Part shown: positions 8,030 to 17,052 of the stretch, piece after piece
Position numbering within the stretch: the stretch's first letter is position 1
How the letters are laid out: each line of letters starts with the position of its first letter
Origin: an uncultured Bacteroidota bacterium
GTDB taxonomy: Bacteria > Bacteroidota > Bacteroidia > Flavobacteriales > Flavobacteriaceae
Direction: 5' to 3'
Assembly (NCBI GenBank): GCA_937136025.1
Contig: CAKZOC010000253.1
Span: forward strand, 1-64,000
Length of the DNA: 64,000 bases
Translations under genes and position numbers: made by a program
Notes under the pieces: model-generated
What the model was told of the DNA's origin: nothing
Seen by the model: only the letters and a program-made list of their open reading frames with translations
Databases searched by the model: none

Positions 8030-8608
8030 TTACTTACCTGTCAACGCTTTCAGCAGTTCAGCCTTCTTCATGGAAGAATACCCGCTGATGCCTTTTTCTT
8101 TGGCCAGAGCTTTGAGATCTGCAACGGTTTTCCCGCTGATATCTTCCACTGCTTCTGTAGCAGCCTTTACTGCTTTTGCTTTCTGAGGAGCTTCCTTTTT
8201 CGGAGCTTCCGCCGGAGCAACAGCTTCCTTTTTGGCCGCAGCCTTCTCAGCAGCTTTTACCGGAGCTTCTTTGGACGCCGTTTCAGTCTTAGCTCCCGAA
8301 GCCTTGATTCCTTCAATCAATAATTCGGTGAGGTACTGCCGGTGCCCGTTTTTAACCCGGTATCCTTTTCTTCTCTTTTTCTTGAAGACAATAACCTTGT
8401 CTCCCTTAAGGTGCTTTACAATTTTTGCCTCTACGGCAGCACCTTTTATAGCCGGGGCGCCTACGGTTACCGATGCATCATTGCCAATCAGAAGAACGTT
8501 GTTGAAGGTCACTTTGTTTCCTTCTTCTTCTTTCAGGCGATGCACGAAAACCTTCTGGTCTTTTGCAACTTTAAATTGCTGCCCTGCTATCTCTACAATT
8601 GCGTACAT
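8030..8608 (-). CDS. rplU: 50S ribosomal protein bL21 with long C-terminal extension
   Basis: 192 residues, of which about 103 are the normal bL21 domain (MYAIVEIAGQQFKV at the start, KKRRKGYRVKNGHRQ near residue 77). The remainder is a low-complexity linker rich in Ala, Lys and Glu (about 110-150) and a terminal module, DISGKTVADLKALAKEKGI to LLKALTGK. That module reads like a Rho-N/SAP/HeH-type helix-extended-loop-helix nucleic-acid-binding motif. bL21 binds 23S rRNA domain I and contacts bL20. The extension is probably an extra RNA- or DNA-binding arm. First gene of the operon with rpmA. Confidence 0.97.
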   Translation of the reverse strand: MYAIVEIAGQQFKVAKDQKVFVHRLKEEEGNKVTFNNVLLIGNDASVTVGAPAIKGAAVEAKIVKHLKGDKVIVFKKKRRKGYRVKNGHRQYLTELLIEGIKASGAKTETASKEAPVKAAEKAAAKKEAVAPAEAPKKEAPQKAKAVKAATEAVEDISGKTVADLKALAKEKGISGYSSMKKAELLKALTGK

Positions 8609-8637
8609 AGCGTTGTTTTAAAAAAATGAACTTTTAA

Positions 8638-8675
8638 GCCTTGCCCCTCCAACGATCTGAAGTTTTGGCTAAGGC
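8638..8675 (-). promoter_or_regulatory. Hairpin in the rplU leader
   Basis: In the rplU 5' leader the minus strand has GCCTTAGCC pairing with GGCAAGGC across a loop of about 20 bases, with one bulged A. It lies between the -7 element and the ATG, so it is transcribed. It could be a binding site for ribosomal-protein feedback; this is inference from position. Confidence 0.4.
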
Positions 8676-8680
8676 GGGTG

Positions 8681-8688
8681 CAAATATA
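8681..8688 (-). promoter_or_regulatory. rplU promoter -7 element
   Basis: The minus strand reads TATATTTG, a perfect TAnnTTTG match, about 73 bases upstream of the rplU ATG. No clear -33 TTG was seen. Confidence 0.6.
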
Positions 8689-8716
8689 GGAGTTAATCCG
8701 GAAATAGAAAGGGTAT

Positions 8717-9181
8717 TCAAGCAGATTTTTTTTGGTTGTAGCTGGTTTTAAAAAGTTGCATAAATGTGAGGGTAAGCGCCAGCGTGGTGGCAAATCCCAT
8801 AATGGCTACGGTAAAGAATACAATAGCCTCAAAACCTTCAAAGTCCTTAAAGAAGGTTGTCGAGAGGTTTTGAAGAAAGTCTGTATTGACCTCTGTGCTG
8901 TATATGGCAAAAAACAAGGTAAAAACAAGGGTGGCGACAAAACCGACCGTCAATCCGGCTGTAAAACCGGCACTGTAGGTGAACCGCTCGCCCATTTCAA
9001 GCTTATAGTATTTGATGGCCTCATAAATCCCGAAACCGGTAATGACTCCATTAAAGAGACTAAAAAAGACATTGGTGTGCAGGTCAAAAAGAGAAAGAAC
9101 CAGAAAATAAGCGATCAGGCTGCCACTGGTAGCAAGTCCGAAACGGATAGGTAAAGCGAAACGCAACATACTCATAGTCAT
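8717..9181 (-). CDS. Small integral membrane protein, DUF4199-like
   Basis: 154 residues with four hydrophobic segments (about 8-30, 35-55, 70-95 and 120-145) and a short Lys-rich tail at the C-terminus, inside the cell if the N-terminus is also inside. The pattern of glycine-rich membrane segments followed by a lumenal stretch TEVNTDFLQNL resembles the DUF4199 family common in Bacteroidota. No catalytic motif is seen and no function is known. It is separate from rplU by about 110 bases. Confidence 0.7.
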   Translation of the reverse strand: MTMSMLRFALPIRFGLATSGSLIAYFLVLSLFDLHTNVFFSLFNGVITGFGIYEAIKYYKLEMGERFTYSAGFTAGLTVGFVATLVFTLFFAIYSTEVNTDFLQNLSTTFFKDFEGFEAIVFFTVAIMGFATTLALTLTFMQLFKTSYNQKKSA

Positions 9182-9345
9182 TTGGTTTTCTTATAAGATA
9201 CGCGGTGTAACGCAAACTTCATAATAAAAGAGTGTTAAACCCCGGTGTCTTTTCGGCCGGAACCCTTACTGTTTTTTTTACAGTTGGTCCTTTTTAGTTT
9301 TCAGGCATTTGTCAGTATCTTGCAACTTCTTTAAAAAATACGTAG

Positions 9346-10665
9346 ATGAAAAAATGGAAATTATTTGCGATCATCCTTTTTGTGGCCGGATTTGTCCGGG
9401 CCCAGGAGGTCGCGTATGAGGAGTACGATCTGGACAACGGGCTGCATGTGATCCTGCATCAGGACAATTCGGCACCTGTGGTGATTACTTCAATTATGTA
9501 TCATGTGGGTGGTAAGGACAGGACAGAAGGGCGTACCGGATTTGCCCACCTGTTTGAGCACCTGCTCTTTGACGGTTCTAAAAATATTCCCACAGGTGGA
9601 TGGGATGAAATTATTTCTACCCGAGGGGGGCAAAACAATGCCAACACCTCTCAGGACCGGACGTACTACTATGAACTCTTCCCCTCGAACAACCTGGAAC
9701 TCGGCCTGTGGCTGGAATCCGAACGGCTCCTGCATCCGACCATCAGTCAGGAAGCACTCGACCGGGAAATAGAAGTGGTTAAAGAAGAACGGAGACTCTC
9801 TTATGACAACCGACCCTATGGGCAGTTGTTGCCTGTTCTCGGAGAGACGCTTTTTGAGGTGCATCCCTATAAAGACCCGAACATAGGGTATATGTCAGAT
9901 CTGGAAGCGGCCACCCTTGAAGATGTACGGGCCTACAACGCCAAATACTATGTGCCCAATAACGCAGTTTTGGTAGTAGCTGGAGATCTGGATATCGCGA
10001 AGACGAAAAAAATGATTACCGATTACTTCGGGCCTATCCCCAGAGGTGCAGAAATAACACGGAATTTCCCAAAGGAAACTCCTATTACCCAGGAAATTCG
10101 CAAAAAAACATACGATGCGAATATTCAGATTCCAGCGGCCATGGTGGCCTACCGGACACCCGGTTTTAAAGAGCGTGATGCCCGGATCCTCGACATGATA
10201 TCTACCTACCTGAGTGATGGCAGAAGTTCTAAACTCTATAAAAAACTGGTAGATGAGCAAAAACAAGCGCTTCAGGTAGGCGCCTTTCCGATCGCACAGG
10301 AAGATTACGGCATGTACCTTGTTTTTGCCCTGCCTGTTGGGGAAACCCCCCTTGAAACCCTGGTAGAGGAAATCGAAGAGGAAGTACAGGCCTTACGGAT
10401 GGGTCTGATTTCCGAAAAGGACTACCAGAAATTACAGAACAAATTTGAAAACAACTTTGTAAACTCCAATTCCACCATTGCTGGAATTGCAGGCTCCCTG
10501 GCGACGAATTACATGCTTTACGGGGATACTTCCCTGATCAATAAGGAAATTGAAATATTCAGATCCATCACCCGGGAAGAGATTCGCGATGTGGCTATAA
10601 AATATTTAAAACCTACCCAGCGGGCAGTTATTGATTACTTGCCGGGAGATAAAATGGACAATTAA
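9346..10665 (+). CDS. M16 family zinc metallopeptidase, catalytic subunit
   Basis: 439 residues with a signal peptide ending in VRAQ. The inverted zinc motif HLFEH is at residues 68-72 (HxxEH), and the distal Glu lies in EVVKEERR about 75 residues later, so this subunit should be active. The length is that of a two-domain, mitochondrial-processing-peptidase-like half. The next gene starts 4 bases after the stop and encodes an M16 homologue without the zinc site, which suggests a heterodimer in the periplasm. It probably degrades secreted or misfolded peptides. Confidence 0.93.
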   Translation: MKKWKLFAIILFVAGFVRAQEVAYEEYDLDNGLHVILHQDNSAPVVITSIMYHVGGKDRTEGRTGFAHLFEHLLFDGSKNIPTGGWDEIISTRGGQNNANTSQDRTYYYELFPSNNLELGLWLESERLLHPTISQEALDREIEVVKEERRLSYDNRPYGQLLPVLGETLFEVHPYKDPNIGYMSDLEAATLEDVRAYNAKYYVPNNAVLVVAGDLDIAKTKKMITDYFGPIPRGAEITRNFPKETPITQEIRKKTYDANIQIPAAMVAYRTPGFKERDARILDMISTYLSDGRSSKLYKKLVDEQKQALQVGAFPIAQEDYGMYLVFALPVGETPLETLVEEIEEEVQALRMGLISEKDYQKLQNKFENNFVNSNSTIAGIAGSLATNYMLYGDTSLINKEIEIFRSITREEIRDVAIKYLKPTQRAVIDYLPGDKMDN

Positions 10666-10669
10666 GACT

Positions 10670-12751
10670 ATGAAAAAGTTATTATTTACCCTCGTATTGG
10701 CCTTAGGAGTCCTCTCACTCCAGGCCCAGGTAGACCGGTCCAAAATGCCCGATGCGGGCCCGGCACCCAAAATAAACCTTGAGAAGGCTGAACAGTTTAA
10801 TTTGGGGAATGGCCTGACCGTTTTAGTGGTGGAGAACCACAAACTTCCTCGTGTTTCGGTCCAACTGAATATCGACAACCCCCCCATTTTTGAAGGGGAC
10901 AAGGCCGGGGTAGGCAGCCTGACCGGAAGTATGCTTGGGAAAGGTTCCAAGAGTATCTCCATGGATGCCTTTAATGAAGAAATCGACTTTATGGGTGCCA
11001 GTCTGGAAATATATTCCCAGGGTGCTTATGGATCGGGTTTGAGCAAATACTTCCCACGATTGATGGAATTGATGGCAGATGCGGCTTTGAATCCAAACTT
11101 TACCCAGGAAGAGTTTGACAAGGAGAAGGAAAAACTGATCACGGGGCTGAAGACTTCAGAGAAAAGCGCTTCTGCGATTGCCGCCAGAGTTCGCAATGCA
11201 CTCGCCTATGGAAAAAACAATCCCTATGGAGAATTCACTACGGAGGAAACGGTAAACAATGTTACCCTGACCGATGTCGAGCGCTTCTACGCCGACTATT
11301 TTGTACCCGCCAATTCGTATTTAGTGGTCGTGGGGGATACGGACGTCAAAGAAGTCAAAAAACTCGTCGAGAAATATTTTACACCCTGGATCAAGGCAAC
11401 GCCCCCCTCTTTCGCTTTTTCCGACCCAACGGATGCCCAGTACACACAGATCAACTTTGTGGATGTGCCCAATGCGGTACAGTCTGAAATCTGGGTGGAA
11501 AACCTTGTCGATCTTAAAAAGAAAGATCCTGACTACCTGGCTGCGACCCTGGCCAATTTTGTTCTGGGGGGCGGGGGTTTCTCCGGCAGACTGATGAAGA
11601 ATTTAAGACAGGATAAAGGGTATACCTACAGCACATACTCTTCCCTGGGAAATAGTAAATGGGGAACTTCCACTTTTGGCGCCACTGCAGGCGTCCGTAA
11701 CGCGGTTACTGACAGTGCTGTTGTCGAAATCCTCAAAGAGATCGACAACATGGTCGACCAGCCGATTACTGAAAAGGATCTTGAACTTGCCAAGGCGAAA
11801 TACGCCGGGAACTTTGTGATGCAGCTCGAGAAACCATCGACTGTCGCCAATTATGCCGTGGATATCCTGCAACAGGATCTGCCCGAGGATTTCTACGAAA
11901 CCTTCCTCGAGCGTATCGACGCCATTACGATCGAAGACGTGCAACGGGCCTCTAAAGAGTATTTCAAACCAGGCAATGTGCGTATTATTGTGGCCGGGAA
12001 AGGAAGTGAAGTACTCGAAAATCTCGAAAAGATCACCTTTAAAGGGAAACCGGTACCTATTAAGTTCTACGACAAATACGCCAACCCGACTGAAAGACCT
12101 GATATTGGGGGGGAGCTGCCTGAAGGCGTCAGCGTACAATCTGTAGTGGACGCTTATTTTGAGGCTATCGGCGGAAAAGAAGCTGTGGATAAAATCCAAT
12201 CGTTGAAACTGGTCTATGAAGGCTCGGCCATGGGTGCTACTATTAAGAGTGAAGAGTTGCGTACGGCGGATAAATACGCCCAGACCACCTTTATGAACGA
12301 TGCCCCTATGATGGGTATTATTTCGAAAGGAGATGAGTTGTTTATGAAACAGGGCGGGAACAAGGTTCCACTGCCCGATGGAATGAGACAGGACATGCAG
12401 AAAAGCTTGGGGATATTTGCCGAGCAGACCTTCGCTATGAATCCTGAAACCAAACTCGTTGGGATAGAGGCGGTAGAAGATGCCAAAGCCTACCGCATTG
12501 ACGTACCCGGGGAAACCGTACAGGCGAGTTATTTCTACGATGTGGAGACCGGGCTTAAAATCAAGGAATCTACGGTGATCAATATGAATGGTCAAACCCA
12601 GAATCAGGAAGCCCTGATTAAAGGATATCAGGAAGTGGATGGGATAAAATTCCCGGCGATCAAAGTAAGTGCCATGGGTCCTCAGCAAGTCGAAAGCAAG
12701 CTGCTGGAAGCTGTGATCAACTATGAAGTTCAGGAGTCCGACTTCAATTAG
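10670..12751 (+). CDS. M16 family peptidase homologue, non-catalytic subunit with C-terminal LolA-like domain
   Basis: 693 residues from the ATG at 10670 (MKKLLFTLVLALGVLS signal peptide). The N-terminal part aligns in layout with the preceding protease, but where HxxEH is expected it has GSLTGSMLGKGSKS, so the zinc ligands are lost. The R/Y substrate-binding part typical of inactive partners is kept (GGGGFSGRLMKNLR, KGYTYST). Residues beyond about 480 form an extra beta-rich domain (YEGSAMGATIKSEE to NYEVQESDF) resembling lipoprotein-carrier LolA/DUF4292-type folds. It is co-transcribed with the catalytic subunit and closed by a terminator. Confidence 0.92.
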   Translation: MKKLLFTLVLALGVLSLQAQVDRSKMPDAGPAPKINLEKAEQFNLGNGLTVLVVENHKLPRVSVQLNIDNPPIFEGDKAGVGSLTGSMLGKGSKSISMDAFNEEIDFMGASLEIYSQGAYGSGLSKYFPRLMELMADAALNPNFTQEEFDKEKEKLITGLKTSEKSASAIAARVRNALAYGKNNPYGEFTTEETVNNVTLTDVERFYADYFVPANSYLVVVGDTDVKEVKKLVEKYFTPWIKATPPSFAFSDPTDAQYTQINFVDVPNAVQSEIWVENLVDLKKKDPDYLAATLANFVLGGGGFSGRLMKNLRQDKGYTYSTYSSLGNSKWGTSTFGATAGVRNAVTDSAVVEILKEIDNMVDQPITEKDLELAKAKYAGNFVMQLEKPSTVANYAVDILQQDLPEDFYETFLERIDAITIEDVQRASKEYFKPGNVRIIVAGKGSEVLENLEKITFKGKPVPIKFYDKYANPTERPDIGGELPEGVSVQSVVDAYFEAIGGKEAVDKIQSLKLVYEGSAMGATIKSEELRTADKYAQTTFMNDAPMMGIISKGDELFMKQGGNKVPLPDGMRQDMQKSLGIFAEQTFAMNPETKLVGIEAVEDAKAYRIDVPGETVQASYFYDVETGLKIKESTVINMNGQTQNQEALIKGYQEVDGIKFPAIKVSAMGPQQVESKLLEAVINYEVQESDFN

Positions 12752-12773
12752 ACAGATACGCTAGTATTGATTC

Positions 12774-12804
12774 AGGGCGTCCCTAACGGGGCGCCCTTTT
12801 TGTT
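12774..12804. terminator. Terminator after the M16 operon, shared with the convergent EamA gene
   Basis: AGGGCG, CCC, TAAC, GGG, CGCCCT and a T-rich tail on the plus strand. The EamA stop codon at 12783-12785 falls inside the hairpin, so it may serve both directions, more strongly for the plus strand. Confidence 0.8.
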
Positions 12805-13670
12805 TTGTTAATGAGATAAATCCCAAACAGAATAAGCAGGGCGGCACCCCCCTGCCCAGGACTAAATCGCTCTCCGTCCAGGATGCCCCAAAAAACGCCG
12901 ACAATCGGAATTAAATAAGTAGTGGAAACTGAGAATACAGGCGTTGAGATTTGTATGAGGCGGTTAAACATTACTTTGGCTATAGCTGTGCCAAAGACAC
13001 AGAGCACTCCAATGTAGGCGAGTGAACTCATGAAATGGGGCCCTTTGCGCACCGGTTCTGATAGTGCGCCGGAAAATATCACAATTAATAAGGCAGGGCC
13101 GATCAGAAAAATAAAATTCCCCGTGGCGATTCCCATCGGGCTTACGGCCTGCAACTTGCTCTTTATGATATTCGCATTTACGGCATAACAGAAGGACGCC
13201 ACCACCACCGCCGAGGTGTACCAATAATTCTGATCGGGATTGACAGCACTTCCCAGGTAAATCATAAGCGCCGCTCCCGCCAGTCCTACCATAACACCCA
13301 GAATCTGATTTAGTGTAAAGGCGATTCGGAAGAGCCCGTACCCGACAAAAATGGTAAATAAAGGAACGAGGGAATTCAGAATGGAAACCACTCCACTGTC
13401 GATTTCCGTTTCGGCCCAGGCAAAAAGAAACATAGGGATAAAGCTCCCGAGCAGCCCACTCAGCCCTACCCATTTCCAGTCTTGCCTCCCAATCGTTTTC
13501 TGAGAACCAAATCCGATGCCCAGCAAGATGAGTCCGGCCATCAGAACCCGAATCCCCCAGAGCTGGATCGCACTAAAACCATCCAGGCCCTTTTTTATCA
13601 GAATATAGGAGCTGCCCCAGATGATCGAAAGGACCACGAGATATAACAGGCGCCTTCGGGAGTCGTTCAT
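12783..13670 (-). CDS. EamA/DMT family transporter
   Basis: 295 residues, ten hydrophobic segments in two repeats of five, with the family pattern WGSSYILIKKGL near residue 20 and SPMGIATGNF at the start of the second half. Members of the drug/metabolite superfamily export amino acids or other small metabolites. The substrate cannot be told from sequence. Single gene, divergent from a lipoprotein gene. Confidence 0.9.
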   Translation of the reverse strand: MNDSRRRLLYLVVLSIIWGSSYILIKKGLDGFSAIQLWGIRVLMAGLILLGIGFGSQKTIGRQDWKWVGLSGLLGSFIPMFLFAWAETEIDSGVVSILNSLVPLFTIFVGYGLFRIAFTLNQILGVMVGLAGAALMIYLGSAVNPDQNYWYTSAVVVASFCYAVNANIIKSKLQAVSPMGIATGNFIFLIGPALLIVIFSGALSEPVRKGPHFMSSLAYIGVLCVFGTAIAKVMFNRLIQISTPVFSVSTTYLIPIVGVFWGILDGERFSPGQGGAALLILFGIYLINKTKRAPR

Positions 13671-13696
13671 CTGCAGAAGTATTGGGTCAAAGTTCC

Positions 13697-13704
13697 TATT
13701 TTTG
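13697..13704 (+). promoter_or_regulatory. Promoter -7 element for the lipoprotein gene at 13723
   Basis: TATTTTTG, a TAnnTTTG match 18 bases before the ATG. No good -33 element was found. Confidence 0.5.
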
Positions 13705-13722
13705 TATCAATAAATACCCATT

Positions 13723-14184
13723 ATGAAAATCAGCTTTGTCTATTCCCCTATTGCCAGAAAAATCGGTGCGGGCATGGCAGTACTTCTGAGTCTGCTTTTG
13801 ACCCTTTCCTGTGCTCAGAAAAAAGAGACGGACACCCGTATGCAAGAGGTTATCGCCGTCCACGATTCCGTCATGCCGAAAATGGGGCAGATCGGACAAT
13901 TGATTTCACAACTTAAACCCCTTGTCGATAGCACGGCCAACGGCACACGCTACCAGGATGCCATTACGGATCTTGAGCAAGCCAATACAGCCATGATGGA
14001 CTGGATGCAGGGTTTTGGGGATCGGTTCGACTATGCAGAAATACAGGAAGGAAAAACACTAAGCCCTCAAAAATCGGAATGGCTGGATGAAGAGGTGGTG
14101 AAGGTAAAAGAGATGGCCAGGGCGATGAACGAGAGTATTGCTCAGGCGCAATCCCTTTTAAAAAATAATGAAGCTTCTGAGTAA
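13723..14184 (+). CDS. Small helical lipoprotein of unknown function
   Basis: 153 residues. A signal sequence with LLLTLSC at about residues 25-31 is a lipobox, so Cys31 would be acylated. The mature part is almost entirely amphipathic helix (QLISQLKPLVDST, EEVVKVKEMARAMNES) with heptad-like spacing. It resembles the small proteins annotated as viral A-type inclusion protein-like in Flavobacteriaceae, a name without functional meaning. It stands alone between two minus-strand genes; the dehydratase stop is 3 bases after its own. Confidence 0.75.
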   Translation: MKISFVYSPIARKIGAGMAVLLSLLLTLSCAQKKETDTRMQEVIAVHDSVMPKMGQIGQLISQLKPLVDSTANGTRYQDAITDLEQANTAMMDWMQGFGDRFDYAEIQEGKTLSPQKSEWLDEEVVKVKEMARAMNESIAQAQSLLKNNEASE

Positions 14185-14187
14185 GTC

Positions 14188-15135
14188 CTAAGCAAAAGGA
14201 AGCTTTGTGAGGTCCACATTCCCTCCTGATATAACGATCCCCACCCGTTTGTCTTTAAACCGGGCCGGATCTTTAAATACGGCAGCCAGGGCGACGGCAC
14301 TGGAGGGTTCCACCACGATTTTCATCCGCTCCCATATCAGGTGCATGGCCTGTATAATTTCGGTCTCACTGACCCTGATTATTGTCCGGATGTGCTTCTG
14401 AATTACAGGAAAGGTATACGATCCCAAAACCGTTTTAAGACCATCCGCGATGGTATCTGTTTTTTCATTTCCCAGAATCCGGCCGGCCTTCAGAGATCTG
14501 TAGGCATCGTCTACAGCCAGAGGTTCTGCCCCGATGGCTTCGCAATGGCCCCCGAAAAAAGCTGTGGCCAAAGCGGTCCCCCCAAGCAGGCCCCCACCCC
14601 CAACCGGAGCGATAATGTGATCCAGGACAGCGACATCCTCAAAAAGTTCGAGAGCTGCAGTCCCCTGACCCATCATGACCATAGGGTCATTCGAGGGATG
14701 TATAAAAATTGCCCCGGTTTCTTTTCCTATTCGTGCCGCCTCAGCTTCCCGGGCCTCAAGGGTAGGTTTACATTCAAATACAGACCCTCCGTATTGCGCA
14801 ACGGCCCGCTTTTTTACCGCCGGGGCGCTTTCAGGCATTACAATATAGGCCGGGATATTCAGGGATCGGGCTGCCAGGGAAAGGGCCTGGGCAAAGTTTC
14901 CCGAGGAATGAGTGACCACTCCCGGTAAATCCCCCTCTTCTTTTTTTAGAAGAACGGCATGGGTAGCTCCCCTCATTTTATAGGATCCGCCTTTCTGAAA
15001 ATTCTCGCATTTAAAAAACAGCGTCGCCCCGGTAAGCTCATTTAAAAGATGAGAAGTCAATACAGGGGTTCTGTGGATAAACGGTTGGATTTTCCCGTGG
15101 CATTCGCGAAGCAGTTCCGGGGTGTAGGTGGACAT
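14188..15135 (-). CDS. PLP-dependent threonine/serine dehydratase (serine racemase-like)
   Basis: 315 residues of fold-type II PLP enzyme. The Schiff-base lysine lies in KGGSYKMRGA near residue 50, and SSGNFAQA and the phosphate-binding GGGGLLGG near residue 178 are present. It lacks the C-terminal ACT-like regulatory domain of biosynthetic IlvA, so it is the short catabolic or racemase-like form that converts threonine or serine to 2-oxoacid and ammonia. Start ATG at 15135, 16 bases after the gldD stop region. No isoleucine genes are nearby. Confidence 0.9.
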   Translation of the reverse strand: MSTYTPELLRECHGKIQPFIHRTPVLTSHLLNELTGATLFFKCENFQKGGSYKMRGATHAVLLKKEEGDLPGVVTHSSGNFAQALSLAARSLNIPAYIVMPESAPAVKKRAVAQYGGSVFECKPTLEAREAEAARIGKETGAIFIHPSNDPMVMMGQGTAALELFEDVAVLDHIIAPVGGGGLLGGTALATAFFGGHCEAIGAEPLAVDDAYRSLKAGRILGNEKTDTIADGLKTVLGSYTFPVIQKHIRTIIRVSETEIIQAMHLIWERMKIVVEPSSAVALAAVFKDPARFKDKRVGIVISGGNVDLTKLPFA

Positions 15136-15151
15136 ATCGGACGTATTGCAG

Positions 15152-15715
15152 TTACTCAGCCTTCCAGCGAATCGATTCTACAATACGGCGTATATCTTGT
15201 TGCAGATAGTGGGCCGCCGGAAGAATAGAGTCGTAATTGGGTTTGGCGTAAAAATATAGTGATCCTGTCACAAAATGATGTACACTATCGGTGACGTAGA
15301 ACTGGGATTGAGACGCGGCATCCCCTTTGACCTCATAGAACATTCCAAAAACCCGGTCCTGCCCATTCATAAAAGGCTGTTCGAGGATATTATCGGCCTT
15401 TACCACATGCTCATAGGAGAGCTTTTGAGCGTCGGATAACAGTTCTTTTATATTGCCTTCAACCGGTTTATACGAGACATATATACTCCCTTTCATCTCT
15501 TTGTAATCCAGCACCAGATTACAGCCATCCTTGAATTCAGGTTGCGCCAGCAGATTGTAGTCAAACGCAAACGGGCAATCAGATTCCATCCGACTGTAAT
15601 TCTGCTCCGGGTATTCCAAACGAAGCATCGCCCCTGGTTTTGGCACGGGTTCGTCTTTACAGCCCATAACTCCAATGGCCATACAGGCCAACAAAACGCA
15701 AATACTATTTCTCAT
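15152..15715 (-). CDS. gldD: Gliding motility lipoprotein GldD
   Basis: 187 residues with a lipoprotein signal ending in GVMGC, so it is anchored to a membrane. The mature start has PKPGAMLRLEYPEQNY, typical of GldD, followed by FAFDYNLL and HFVTGSLYFYAKPNYDS. In Flavobacterium johnsoniae GldD is essential for gliding and is encoded just after gldE, as here: the two genes overlap by 11 bases. It is thought to support assembly or function of the gliding/type IX secretion apparatus. Confidence 0.95.
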   Translation of the reverse strand: MRNSICVLLACMAIGVMGCKDEPVPKPGAMLRLEYPEQNYSRMESDCPFAFDYNLLAQPEFKDGCNLVLDYKEMKGSIYVSYKPVEGNIKELLSDAQKLSYEHVVKADNILEQPFMNGQDRVFGMFYEVKGDAASQSQFYVTDSVHHFVTGSLYFYAKPNYDSILPAAHYLQQDIRRIVESIRWKAE

Positions 15716-17033
15716 GCGGCAGGGTTACTTTAATTTGCTTCAGGCGTTTCTTATCGATACTTTCAACGGTAAAGTTGAAGCCTTTAAAGGGTATTTTTTC
15801 GCCTCGTTTGGGAAATCTCCCGGAAATTTCAAGCACAAAACCCGCTATCGTTTCAGATTCCCCCTTATGGGCTTCAAAATCTGCGTCGTCTTCAATTTGC
15901 GCAGCCCGATAGAAATCCTTGAGATTGGTTTTACCTTCAAAAACGAAATTGTATTCATCTAACTTGGAATACACCAGATCCTCATCGTCAAACTCATCGC
16001 TGATGTCGCCTACAATTTCCTCGATGACGTCTTCGAGGGTGACAATACCCGAGGTACCGCCAAATTCGTCCACGACTACAGCCAGGTGGTTCTTTTTATT
16101 CTGAAACTCCAGGAGTAAATCGTCGAGTTTTTTGTTCTCGGGAACAAAGAAGGGTTTGCGAATCAGGGTTGTCCAGTTAAAGGTTTTCCGCTCGAGGTAC
16201 GGCAGGAGATCCTTTACGTAGAGTACCCCCAGAACATCATCGAGGTTCTCCTGATAGACGGGTATACGCGAATACCCGTTTTTTTTGATTTCTTCCAGCA
16301 CTTCAGGGTATTTCAATTCTGCCGATAATGCAAAAATATCCAGCCTGGGCCGCATCACCTGTTTGGTATCCGTATTTCCAAAAGAAACAATACCCTCCAG
16401 AATCTTTTGTTCTTCCCGGGTGGTGTCGCCCTCAGAAGTCAGTTCCAGGGCCTGGGAAAGATGATCTACGCTCAGATTCGATTTTTCCTTGCCCAACCGC
16501 TTGTATAAGAATATGGTAGCTTTTCTCATAGGGGCGCTTAAGGGGGTAAAAAGCACGTCCAGCCCTCTGAGGACATAAGCCATTTTAAGGGCGAATGCCA
16601 TGCGATTCCTGTTGGCGTAGATCTTTGGCAGAATCTCCCCGAACAAAAGAATCAGAAAAGTAGCCAGTACCACCTCCAGCACAAAACGTCCCGATATAAA
16701 GCCGAGATACACCTGGTCAATACCCTCAAAAAGGGTATCTCCCATATCATTGAGCAGTAAGACTATACCAATATTTATGGCATTATTGGCAATAAGGATG
16801 GTCGCGAGCAGTTTTTTAGGTTTCTCAAGGAGCCTGAGAATAATATCGCCCTTAGAAGTCCCTTCGTTTTTGAGTTCATTCACTTCGGTCTGTGAAAGAC
16901 CGAAAAAAGCCACTTCAGCACCCGAAATCAGCCCTGAGCAAATCAGCAGGACGACCAGTATTGAAAACTTGAGTATAAGCTCGCCACTGAGGGCTATCCC
17001 GATCAGTACAGCGCTTAGGAGGTCAGGGTCCAA
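15705..17033 (-). CDS. gldE: Gliding motility-associated protein GldE (CNNM/CBS/CorC family)
   Basis: 442 residues: an N-terminal DUF21/CNNM membrane domain with about four segments (up to about 170), a pair of CBS domains (about 200-330, MRPRLDIFALSAE, NHLAVVVDEFGGTSGIVTLEDV), and a C-terminal CorC_HlyC domain ending in KQIKVTLPHEK. The start is TTG at 17033, giving MDPDLLSAV, because a stop lies six codons upstream and no ATG exists before the first membrane segment. It follows ssb by 19 bases and overlaps gldD. Its role in gliding is auxiliary and its ligand is unknown. Confidence 0.95.
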   Translation of the reverse strand: MDPDLLSAVLIGIALSGELILKFSILVVLLICSGLISGAEVAFFGLSQTEVNELKNEGTSKGDIILRLLEKPKKLLATILIANNAINIGIVLLLNDMGDTLFEGIDQVYLGFISGRFVLEVVLATFLILLFGEILPKIYANRNRMAFALKMAYVLRGLDVLFTPLSAPMRKATIFLYKRLGKEKSNLSVDHLSQALELTSEGDTTREEQKILEGIVSFGNTDTKQVMRPRLDIFALSAELKYPEVLEEIKKNGYSRIPVYQENLDDVLGVLYVKDLLPYLERKTFNWTTLIRKPFFVPENKKLDDLLLEFQNKKNHLAVVVDEFGGTSGIVTLEDVIEEIVGDISDEFDDEDLVYSKLDEYNFVFEGKTNLKDFYRAAQIEDDADFEAHKGESETIAGFVLEISGRFPKRGEKIPFKGFNFTVESIDKKRLKQIKVTLPHEK

Positions 17034-17052
17034 GTGCTCGGTCTTTAATTAC

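Noticed and set aside
11603-12688. A 361-codon minus-strand frame opposite the second M16 gene
   Set aside because: It is long but lies antisense to a well-supported protease homologue; its product has no recognisable domain and is rich in His, Phe and Arg as expected from reverse-strand reading.
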